DNA of 5,337 nucleotides, taken from NCBI GenBank assembly GCA_016839845.1, contig JAEOTL010000447.1, positions 1 to 5,337 of the forward strand. Direction: 5' to 3'. The position numbers were made by a program, and so were the translations under genes. The first letter of the stretch is position 1. The number at the start of each line of letters is the position of its first letter. This DNA comes from Promethearchaeota archaeon. Its GTDB lineage: Archaea > Asgardarchaeota > Lokiarchaeia > Sigynarchaeales > SOKP01. Under the pieces are notes generated by a model. It did no database searches, was not told the DNA's origin, and was given only the letters and a program-made list of their open reading frames with translations. Of the stretch, positions 1 through 4,334 are shown one piece after another.

Positions 1-171
1 GATTCTGCGGATATTGAAATAGATATTAGTTACTTTGCACAGTTAGCATCTGGGTTTAGAACCGTAAAAGATCTATTGGAATTTGACTTTATAACAATAG
101 ATCAGGAAAAAGTTGAGTTATTGAATGACCTCTTTCCAAAAACGAATAATTACTTTCGTGACTTTTTCTAA
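1..171 (+). CDS. C-terminal end of an Eis-like GNAT N-acetyltransferase (5' truncated)
   Basis: Frame 1 is open from the window edge to a TAA at 169-171, giving the last 56 residues of a longer protein. The visible tail contains FAQLASGFRTVKDLLEFDF, then a segment with LLNDLFP, and it ends in YFRDFF. This resembles the end of Eis-type acetyltransferases: a small-residue-rich helix with an aromatic Gly turn, a 'LF/IP' segment and a final aromatic 'DFF'-like terminus. Those enzymes pair a GNAT fold with a C-terminal SCP2-like domain and transfer acetyl from acetyl-CoA to amines. In Mycobacterium tuberculosis Eis the carboxylate of the terminal Phe acts as catalytic base, and a terminal Phe is kept here. 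The GNAT domain itself lies outside the window, so substrate cannot be judged. T-rich DNA follows the stop. The family call is by pattern recognition on a short tail; an unrelated protein with a similar end is possible. Confidence 0.6.
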   Translation, partial: DSADIEIDISYFAQLASGFRTVKDLLEFDFITIDQEKVELLNDLFPKTNNYFRDFF

Positions 172-195
172 TCCTATAACATCGATTATTTCTTA

Positions 196-220
196 TTTTT
201 ACAAAATTCTTTTTCTTTTT
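196..220 (+). terminator. U-tract terminator after the acetyltransferase gene
   Basis: Three T5 runs (196-200, 210-214 and 216-220) start 25 bases after the stop codon of the upstream gene, with no stable hairpin. Archaeal RNA polymerase commonly terminates at such U-rich stretches. The tract merges into the A/T-rich promoter of the next gene, so part of it may be promoter rather than terminator. Confidence 0.35.
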
Positions 221-230
221 ATATTTAATA
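216..230 (+). promoter_or_regulatory. Candidate TATA box for the 103-residue gene
   Basis: TTTTTATATTTAATA is a good archaeal TATA-like element. Its centre near 222 predicts transcription starting around 249, leaving a short leader before the ATG at 263. No convincing Shine-Dalgarno lies in that leader. The region is very A/T-rich, so chance similarity is a real possibility. Confidence 0.35.
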
Positions 231-262
231 TCGGATAAATTGTAAAATGAGATTATTTTACG

Positions 263-574
263 ATGACTTTAAATTCAAGATCGATTGAAAAACAGGTTGA
301 AGATTTCTTGAATAATTCCTTTACGGAAGAGGATTACATTTTTAACAGTAACGTGCAGAAGAAAAGATTTAGATTATTGTCTACACTTGTCGCAGATTTA
401 TTTAACTGTCAGAATTCCACTATATGCTTTCAAAATGTCTCAAGTTTAATAATATTGATATTAAAAGTCTATTGTGAAAAATTTCCAATAGATATATACA
501 AATCTAATGATAATCATTCACGAAAAAAACCTCCCCCAGAGTTAAAACAGATATTAAAAGAGCATTTATTCTAG
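263..574 (+). CDS. Hypothetical 103-residue protein, unrecognised
   Basis: I do not recognise this protein. It has an ATG start, and an in-frame TGA at 248-250 rules out a longer N-terminus. Residues 5-75 look mostly helical: a charged N-terminal stretch with Glu/Asp-rich patches (EKQVEDFLNN, TEEDYIF), a basic turn (KKRFR), then a hydrophobic helix around residues 58-74 (VSSLIILILKVYCEKF). A basic, proline-bearing linker (RKKPPPELK) precedes a short C-terminal helix. There is no signal peptide, and the hydrophobic segment is too short and mixed to call a membrane span. The two cysteines near 49 and 55 are not arranged as a metal site. It stands alone, with its own A/T-rich promoter-like region and a 116-bp gap before the next gene. 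Codon use matches its neighbours. It could be a lineage-specific regulator or adaptor, but nothing in the sequence decides this. Confidence 0.55.
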   Translation: MTLNSRSIEKQVEDFLNNSFTEEDYIFNSNVQKKRFRLLSTLVADLFNCQNSTICFQNVSSLIILILKVYCEKFPIDIYKSNDNHSRKKPPPELKQILKEHLF

Positions 575-642
575 AAAACTTCACTATCGAGTAAGAACAT
601 TACTAAATTTGTCGGGTGTTCTCTCTTAAATGAGTTAATTAG

Positions 643-649
643 TATATAG
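643..649 (+). promoter_or_regulatory. Candidate TATA box for the 73-residue gene
   Basis: TATATA-like DNA within TTAGTATATAGG lies about 27 bases upstream of position 672. That would put the transcript start just ahead of the GAGGA Shine-Dalgarno and give a leader of roughly 19 bases. Spacing is consistent with an archaeal core promoter, but no experimental start is known. Confidence 0.35.
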
Positions 650-675
650 GAATCAAAAAATAATAAAAAAATAAT

Positions 676-680
676 GAGGA
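676..680 (+). promoter_or_regulatory. Shine-Dalgarno (GAGGA) for the 73-residue gene
   Basis: GAGGA complements the 3' end of 16S rRNA and ends 10 bases before the ATG at 691. It fixes that start codon and is the main argument that this short reading frame is a real gene. Confidence 0.5.
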
Positions 681-690
681 AAGAAAAAAT

Positions 691-912
691 ATGAGCCTCA
701 GTATAACATCCAGAAAAAGGATCGCAATTGAGAATGAAGAAATCTCAGAAGAAAAATTCCCTGATATCTCAAAATTCATAATTCCCTTTAATGTGGTGTT
801 TAATATTTTTAATCCCCCGGATATCTATGATGGGGATGAAGTGATCCCATTTAAAGAAAAAGATCCAGAATTTCAGGAAATCTTAATTCACGAGTTTATT
901 TCCCGAGATTAA
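691..912 (+). CDS. Hypothetical 73-residue acidic protein, unrecognised
   Basis: I do not recognise this protein. It begins with a short Ser-rich, basic N-terminus (residues 1-12, ending RKRIA) followed by an acidic stretch (ENEEISEEKFPD). A hydrophobic aromatic core with several Pro and Asn residues follows (FIIPFNVVFNIFNPPD, residues 29-44), then an acidic turn (DGDE) and a C-terminal amphipathic helix (FQEILIHEFISRD). There are no Cys pairs, signal peptide or membrane span. The size and hydrophobic core would suit a small folded domain, but no fold can be assigned. A Shine-Dalgarno ten bases upstream and a TATA-like element at fitting distance support expression. It is followed by T-rich DNA and faces the convergent RING-type gene across 79 bp. 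It may be transcribed alone. Its neighbour at 263-574 shares no visible sequence similarity, so they do not look like a duplicated pair. Confidence 0.55.
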   Translation: MSLSITSRKRIAIENEEISEEKFPDISKFIIPFNVVFNIFNPPDIYDGDEVIPFKEKDPEFQEILIHEFISRD

Positions 913-914
913 AA

Positions 915-934
915 TTTTTCCCCATTTTTCTTTT
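915..934 (+). terminator. T-rich terminator after the 73-residue gene
   Basis: T5, T5 and T4 runs interrupted by C residues begin three bases after the stop codon. No hairpin precedes them. This fits archaeal U-tract termination and would separate the gene from the convergent RING-type gene. Confidence 0.4.
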
Positions 935-991
935 AAGATTATCTCCTCTTGAATTATTAAGAAATTATAGTAAATAATTATCCAGTAGGTT

Positions 992-1309
992 TCATTTCAT
1001 TACCGATGTTGCTACTTTTTCTGGCATGGTATATATATTTAAACACAAGGGGCAAGTATTATGCTTTTGTAGCCATGAGGTAATGCATTTTGAATGATAC
1101 TGGCTACCACAGAACGAACATCCTATAGTATTATTGTTATTTAATCCAATATATTCATGGCAGATGGTACACTGAATGGTACACTTAGATGTTAACGAGT
1201 TTATTTTAAGTCTTATTCCACAAAATTTACAATAGTTAATGTATGATTGGGTTAAACTATGGATCTTTTTTCCACAACTCGGGCAATATTTAATTCTATT
1301 AGTTGTCAA
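992..1309 (-). CDS. Small zinc-ribbon plus RING-type (C4HC3) protein, possible ubiquitin E3 ligase
   Basis: This 105-residue protein carries two zinc modules. Residues 9-30 form a zinc ribbon with knuckles CPSC (9-12) and CKFC (27-30). Residues 47-89 form a RING-type domain with ligand pairs C47/C50, C64/C67, H72/C75 and C86/C89. In a classical RING-H2 the residue at 69 would be His; here it is Ser, and the C64-x2-C67 pair supplies the ligands, giving the C4HC3 order seen in the Nse1 variant RING. Ile49 between the first ligands, Trp79 and Pro87 (CPLC) sit where RING E3s contact E2 enzymes. The 'linchpin' position after the last ligand is Leu90, not Arg. A ubiquitin-ligase role is therefore plausible but inferred; a purely structural zinc-binding or nucleic-acid role remains possible. 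No E1, E2 or ubiquitin gene lies nearby. The start is TTG at 1307-1309: no ATG or GTG exists in frame upstream to the TAA at 1379-1381, and the first internal Met is residue 95. Confidence 0.72.
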   Translation of the reverse strand: MTTNRIKYCPSCGKKIHSLTQSYINYCKFCGIRLKINSLTSKCTIQCTICHEYIGLNNNNTIGCSFCGSQYHSKCITSWLQKHNTCPLCLNIYTMPEKVATSVMK

Positions 1310-1396
1310 TGTTTTCCAACCTTTGAAGTTATACAGTTTTTCTATTATTAAAGCAGTATTGGGTAGAAATAAAAAGATTTATTGAGTCCAATTTTT

Positions 1397-1403
1397 AAAA
1401 AAA
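1397..1403 (-). terminator. Possible U7 terminator after the hydrolase gene
   Basis: An A7 run on the plus strand reads as U7 in minus-strand transcripts, about 110 bases past the hydrolase stop and before the RING-type gene. The rest of the 202-bp gap (1310-1511) is A/T-rich, and I see no gene in it. CTTTTTATTT-like DNA on the minus strand near 1366-1375 could serve as a weak TATA element for the RING-type gene. Confidence 0.25.
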
Positions 1404-1511
1404 TAAGAAAACAATTTTTGACTTATTATTCCTGAATCACAGTTTCTAACTATTATTCTTTTTTGTTTATAGGTTAAGTAGATCTTTTAGATTTTTATAA
1501 CTAAGAAATTT

Positions 1512-2363
1512 CTATTTGTTTTTATCTATAAATTCTTTTAGCGGGGGGATATATTCGTCTTCGAAAGAGGAAATATCATTATGACCAGCACCCTCAATTA
1601 AGACCAATCTTTTTTCAACATCCTCGGGAATATTTTCATATATCAATTTCCCTTGAGAAAAGGGAATAATCCAATCTTGGGTGCCATGAATGACCAGAAC
1701 GGGCTTTTTAAATTTTCTGATCTTTGTATCATTGGAATATTGGCTTAAAAAATCTGGAGTTATCTCACGACCTTCTACTCTGAATAATCTGCTCATTAGA
1801 TCAAAAATACTGGCAAAACCACTTTCAAAGATAGTTCCTTTTAAACTCTCGGGATTGTGTGAACCAATTTCAGCAGCACAAACACTCCCAAGAGAACGCC
1901 CAAAAAGGAATATTGAGTCATTAAAATTATTTTTTATTAACCATTTATGAAACTTAGTATAGATTGGCATAGCGTCTGTTATTAGGCTAGTATAATATGG
2001 TTCACCTGTACTAAAGCCATATCCCCGGAAATCAATAACTGACAAATTTACACCACATTGAAAGAAAAAACCTAAGAAGTATTGATAATCCGCCGCAATC
2101 TCACCATTTCCATGAAACAAAAGAAGTGTAGGGAGATTTGGGTTATTTAAAAAGAAAAAACCTCCAATCGTTATGTTTTTCTCAACCTCAAATCTTAATA
2201 CTTTTATATTGGACTCAGTTGTCTGTGGAATTGGCATCTTTCGAGGATAAAACACAATATTTGACACAATAGGATTATCAATTAACAATTTTTTTACCAT
2301 ACTATTAAAGCTCTCCCGTAAATTTAAAAAATTTACCCTCCGAATTTTATATTGTACTTTCAT
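1512..2363 (-). CDS. Alpha/beta hydrolase, ABHD13/ABHD17/BEM46-like serine hydrolase
   Basis: This is a complete 283-residue alpha/beta hydrolase. A strand followed by HGNGE (84-88) supplies the oxyanion-hole region, and DFRGYGFSTG (111-120) is the strand and loop typical of the BEM46/ABHD13/ABHD17 group. The nucleophile elbow is GRSLG with Ser157, Asp230 in HGTQDWIIP is the acid, and His261 in GAGHND is the base, so the triad is intact. The 'FYPRKMPIP' segment near residue 38 also matches this group, in which it precedes the core domain. A helical excursion around residues 184-212 would form the lid. The family hydrolyses esters or thioesters; eukaryotic ABHD17 removes palmitate from proteins. 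Substrate here is unknown. There is no signal peptide or clear membrane span, so it is probably cytoplasmic or peripherally bound. It starts at ATG 2361-2363 with no Shine-Dalgarno, and may be translated from a leaderless or short-leader transcript. Confidence 0.85.
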   Translation of the reverse strand: MKVQYKIRRVNFLNLRESFNSMVKKLLIDNPIVSNIVFYPRKMPIPQTTESNIKVLRFEVEKNITIGGFFFLNNPNLPTLLLFHGNGEIAADYQYFLGFFFQCGVNLSVIDFRGYGFSTGEPYYTSLITDAMPIYTKFHKWLIKNNFNDSIFLFGRSLGSVCAAEIGSHNPESLKGTIFESGFASIFDLMSRLFRVEGREITPDFLSQYSNDTKIRKFKKPVLVIHGTQDWIIPFSQGKLIYENIPEDVEKRLVLIEGAGHNDISSFEDEYIPPLKEFIDKNK

Positions 2364-2382
2364 TCAAAACTATGATAAAAAT

Positions 2383-2396
2383 GTAAAATTTAAAAG
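2383..2396. promoter_or_regulatory. Shared TATA-like element between two divergent genes
   Basis: The 94-bp divergent gap contains GTAAAATTTAAAAG. Read on the plus strand, GTAAAA fits a BRE-like purine/A-rich element directly ahead of TTTAAAAG, predicting a start near 2419 and a leader of about 39 bases for the 102-residue gene. Read on the minus strand, CTTTTAAAT lies about 27 bases before the hydrolase ATG, which would give a nearly leaderless mRNA. The element is close to palindromic, so direction is uncertain, and the two genes may share it. Confidence 0.35.
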
Positions 2397-2441
2397 CAAT
2401 TGAACAAAGATTTACTTACCTAGTAATCCAATTACAAAACT

Positions 2442-2448
2442 AAGGTGA
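2442..2448 (+). promoter_or_regulatory. Shine-Dalgarno (AAGGTGA) for the 102-residue gene
   Basis: AGGTGA complements the 16S rRNA 3' end and ends nine bases before the ATG at 2458. An alternative in-frame ATG at 2470 would be 21 bases away, so the site favours the upstream start. Confidence 0.55.
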
Positions 2449-2457
2449 AGTTCTGAT

Positions 2458-2766
2458 ATGGGAGTTGTTATGCTAACCGTATGGTATCCTCCACATAAAT
2501 CAGCAGAAATGGCTAAGCTCTACTTAAAGAGCCCACGAGAAATCCCGTTTGTGACAAAATGGAGAGTTTTTAATGTTTCTGATGGAAAGAAAGGTATGAA
2601 ACAATATCATCTTATATATACAGAAAAGGGAAAATTAGAAGAAGCTCACATTGAACTAAATAGATATTTTCTGCCCGTTAGTCAAATCGAAGGTGTCAGA
2701 ATGAAATCTGAAGATTTACTCGGGGTTCAAGATTCTTATAAATTACTTGGTTTAGAGTGGAAATAA
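2458..2766 (+). CDS. Uncharacterised 102-residue protein, likely ferredoxin-like/dimeric alpha-beta barrel fold
   Basis: No named family is evident. The sequence alternates in a beta-alpha-beta-beta-alpha-beta manner. A first strand VVMLTVWYP (3-11) leads into a helix with KSAEMAKLYLK (14-24). Two strands follow around VTKWRVFNV (32-40) and KQYHLIYTE (48-56), then a helix over residues 58-70 (KLEEAHIELNRYF), and a last strand around IEGVRMKSEDLL. That order and the ~100-residue length fit the dimeric alpha/beta-barrel superfamily, which contains small monooxygenase-like, YCII-like and stress-response proteins; the assignment is structural inference only. There is no signal peptide, membrane span or cysteine. 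Conserved-looking polar residues such as His13, Lys34, Arg36 and His51 could line a pocket, but no active site can be named. A good Shine-Dalgarno supports the start. The gene runs divergently from the hydrolase and converges on the rhodanese gene 31 bp away, ending at a T12 terminator, so it is probably monocistronic. Confidence 0.72.
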   Translation: MGVVMLTVWYPPHKSAEMAKLYLKSPREIPFVTKWRVFNVSDGKKGMKQYHLIYTEKGKLEEAHIELNRYFLPVSQIEGVRMKSEDLLGVQDSYKLLGLEWK

Positions 2767-2783
2767 ATTATTATAATTTTTCA

Positions 2784-2795
2784 TTTTTTTTTTTT
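2784..2795 (+). terminator. T12 terminator after the 102-residue gene
   Basis: An uninterrupted T12 run lies 18 bases after the TAA, without a clear stem-loop. It is the strongest U-tract in the window and fits archaeal intrinsic termination. On the opposite strand the same DNA is A-rich and would not terminate the convergent rhodanese transcript. Confidence 0.55.
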
Positions 2796-2797
2796 AT

Positions 2798-3352
2798 TTA
2801 AGAATATCCCCTTTTTTTATAGAAGATAACGATAAAGCTTATTGTTCCCACTAGTATCCACGTAAAGGCAACAATTGAAAATCCAATTGTAGGAGCCTGG
2901 ATTGCGCTCTCATTAATCCAAACAGGATAACCCGCGCTAATCCAGTCATTAATTCCCCCTAGCATATTAAAAATTTTTGTAAAGTTATGATTACCAGCTA
3001 AATTTTGGCTTGCTTGCGCGCTTCGAGCCCCTGATCGGCAATAAACAAGAATTTCTGTCTCATTGTATGGTTGAAGCTCACTAATCCTTGCATCAATTTC
3101 ACCAAGGGGTAACAATGTGGCATTATATAAGTGGCGTACATCATACTCAAATTGCTCTCTGACGTCAAGTATAACCAGATCCGGGTATAATGTATTATTA
3201 TTCACCATTCCATAAGCAGTCTGTACGGTTACATTAGTATACGTTGCTGCGTTTACCCTAATAACAGGTAATAAACTAAAGAATTGTAATAAGGAAACTA
3301 AGAGAAATAGGATGAGTATCGACTTTTTTAGTTTCATTTTTCTGACCAACAT
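2798..3352 (-). CDS. Extracellular membrane-anchored rhodanese-like protein
   Basis: This 184-residue protein has three parts. Residues 1-36 form a signal peptide or anchor: basic MLVRKMKLKK, a hydrophobic core LILFLLVSLLQFFSLLPV, then VNAA, a plausible cleavage site. Residues 38-146 are one rhodanese domain: VILDVREQFEYDVRHLYNA, the active-site loop CRSGAR with Cys105, and LGGINDWISAGYPVW at its end. Residues 155-178 are a membrane helix followed by basic KKRG. This places the domain outside the cell with a short cytoplasmic tail. Rhodaneses carry sulfane sulfur as a Cys persulfide; a six-residue loop starting with Cys is the sulfurtransferase type. The partner is unknown. Six N-x-S/T sequons (Asn40, 52, 77, 97, 123, 147) lie in or beside the exported domain and suggest glycosylation. 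Met6 is an alternative start; neither has a Shine-Dalgarno. The gene follows the phosphoglycerate mutase by 68 bp and may be co-transcribed with it. Confidence 0.85.
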   Translation of the reverse strand: MLVRKMKLKKSILILFLLVSLLQFFSLLPVIRVNAATYTNVTVQTAYGMVNNNTLYPDLVILDVREQFEYDVRHLYNATLLPLGEIDARISELQPYNETEILVYCRSGARSAQASQNLAGNHNFTKIFNMLGGINDWISAGYPVWINESAIQAPTIGFSIVAFTWILVGTISFIVIFYKKRGYS

Positions 3353-3420
3353 AAGATTGTTAGTTAGTGATTAAAGGAGATGGAAAAATTTGAATCTATA
3401 ACTTACAAATTATAGGTGTC

Positions 3421-4167
3421 CTATTGTGCTTTTCCTTGATCCTCAACTGCCTTGATCGCTTCTTCCACTTTTTCAAGATCTCCGAGATAATAGTGAGTAA
3501 TTGGTTTCAATTTATCATCCAATTCATAGATCAATGGGATGCCCGTTGGAATATTCAATTTTACAATCTCTTCCTCGGGAACGTTATCAAGGTATTTAAC
3601 CAGCGCACGTAGACTATTTCCATGAGCAGCAATTAGAATTCTCTCCCCTGATTTGATTGTTGGAGCAATAATTTCATGCCAATAAGGTAAAACTCTTGCA
3701 ACAGTATCTTTCAAACATTCTGCTCGAGGAATGTCATCGGGATTTAGATTTTTATATTTTGGATCATTTCCAGGATATCTAGGATCACTTGTTTTAAGTG
3801 CTGGAGGGGGTACATCATAACTTCTTCTCCAGATTAATACCTGTTCTTCCCCAACTTCTGAAGCCATTTTTGCTTTATAAAAACCTTGAAGAGCACCATA
3901 ATGTCGTTCATTTAATCTCCATGATCGGTATACATTTATCCACATTAAATCCATATCATCTAAAACTATCCAAAGGGTTCTAATCCCTCTCTTCAATAAT
4001 GATGTGAATGCAATATCAAAAGTGTAACCCTCCTCTTTTAATTTTTTAGCGGCTTCCTTTGCTTCTTGAACCCCTTTTTCTGAAAGATCGACATCAGTCC
4101 ATCCAGTAAACCTATTTTCCTTATTCCAAACACTTTCTCCATGTCGTAAAAGAACTAGTTTATACAT
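3421..4167 (-). CDS. gpmA: 2,3-bisphosphoglycerate-dependent phosphoglycerate mutase
   Basis: This enzyme interconverts 3-phosphoglycerate and 2-phosphoglycerate in glycolysis and gluconeogenesis through a phosphohistidine, primed by 2,3-bisphosphoglycerate. The phosphate-accepting motif LRHGES contains His9 with Arg8. [16 protein letters not shown] (17-32) is the family's substrate loop. [20 protein letters not shown] gives Arg60. [13 protein letters not shown] (83-95) contains Glu87, the proton donor/acceptor, and AHGNSLRAL (181-189) contains the second catalytic His182. These residues align with His11, Arg62, Glu89 and His184 of the E. coli enzyme, with a constant offset of two. At 248 residues it has the length of bacterial GpmA and the full C-terminal region. 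It is cytosolic. Most archaea instead use the cofactor-independent enzyme, so this bacterial-type gene suggests ancestral transfer (inference). The ATG at 4165-4167 has no Shine-Dalgarno, but a TATA-like element lies about 47 bases upstream. The sugar symporter precedes it by 167 bp. Confidence 0.95.
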   Translation of the reverse strand: MYKLVLLRHGESVWNKENRFTGWTDVDLSEKGVQEAKEAAKKLKEEGYTFDIAFTSLLKRGIRTLWIVLDDMDLMWINVYRSWRLNERHYGALQGFYKAKMASEVGEEQVLIWRRSYDVPPPALKTSDPRYPGNDPKYKNLNPDDIPRAECLKDTVARVLPYWHEIIAPTIKSGERILIAAHGNSLRALVKYLDNVPEEEIVKLNIPTGIPLIYELDDKLKPITHYYLGDLEKVEEAIKAVEDQGKAQ

Positions 4168-4210
4168 TTTTTATCAAGGTTGTCTTCTATAAGTTCAGTA
4201 TTAAGACTTA

Positions 4211-4218
4211 ATATATAT
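4211..4218 (-). promoter_or_regulatory. Candidate TATA box for gpmA
   Basis: On the minus strand AGATATATATTAAG reads as a TATA element centred about 47 bases before the gpmA ATG. It predicts a start near 4187 and a leader of about 20 bases. A second, weaker CTTATAG element (about 4189-4195) lies 25 bases before the ATG and would instead give a leaderless mRNA. Confidence 0.35.
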
Positions 4219-4287
4219 CTCTTTACTTTTTAATTAATTCATTGTGAGTAAACTCTCATCAACGATGTAATACAATGAAATTTGATT

Positions 4288-4322
4288 ATCCCAAAAAAAA
4301 AAATAAAGTAAAAATTTGGGAT
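4288..4322 (-). terminator. Transporter terminator: U11 tract within an 8-bp inverted repeat
   Basis: Arms ATCCCAAA (4288-4295) and TTTGGGAT (4315-4322) are perfect inverted repeats around a 19-base loop, starting 13 bases after the symporter stop. An A11 run at 4293-4303 reads as U11 in the minus-strand transcript. The U11 alone would suffice for archaeal termination. The repeat is unusual because the U tract overlaps the distal arm instead of following it. Confidence 0.5.
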
Positions 4323-4334
4323 GTTGATTTCTGA

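Noticed and set aside
1310..1511. A small RNA gene or hidden short gene in the largest gap
   Set aside because: There is only A/T-rich DNA with short weak inverted repeats such as AATAAG/CTTATT at 1402-1427. No stable stem, tRNA-like structure or credible reading frame is seen.
1690..1950. Plus-strand open frame of 86 codons
   Set aside because: It lies wholly antisense to the hydrolase, whose catalytic Ser and motifs are encoded on the other strand. Its translation has no domain features and no Shine-Dalgarno.
3424..3612. Plus-strand open frame of 62 codons
   Set aside because: It is antisense to the conserved C-terminal region of the phosphoglycerate mutase and is a shadow frame.
3798..3983. 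Plus-strand open frame of 61 codons
   Set aside because: It is antisense to the mutase core, which contains the catalytic Glu87 region, and is a shadow frame.
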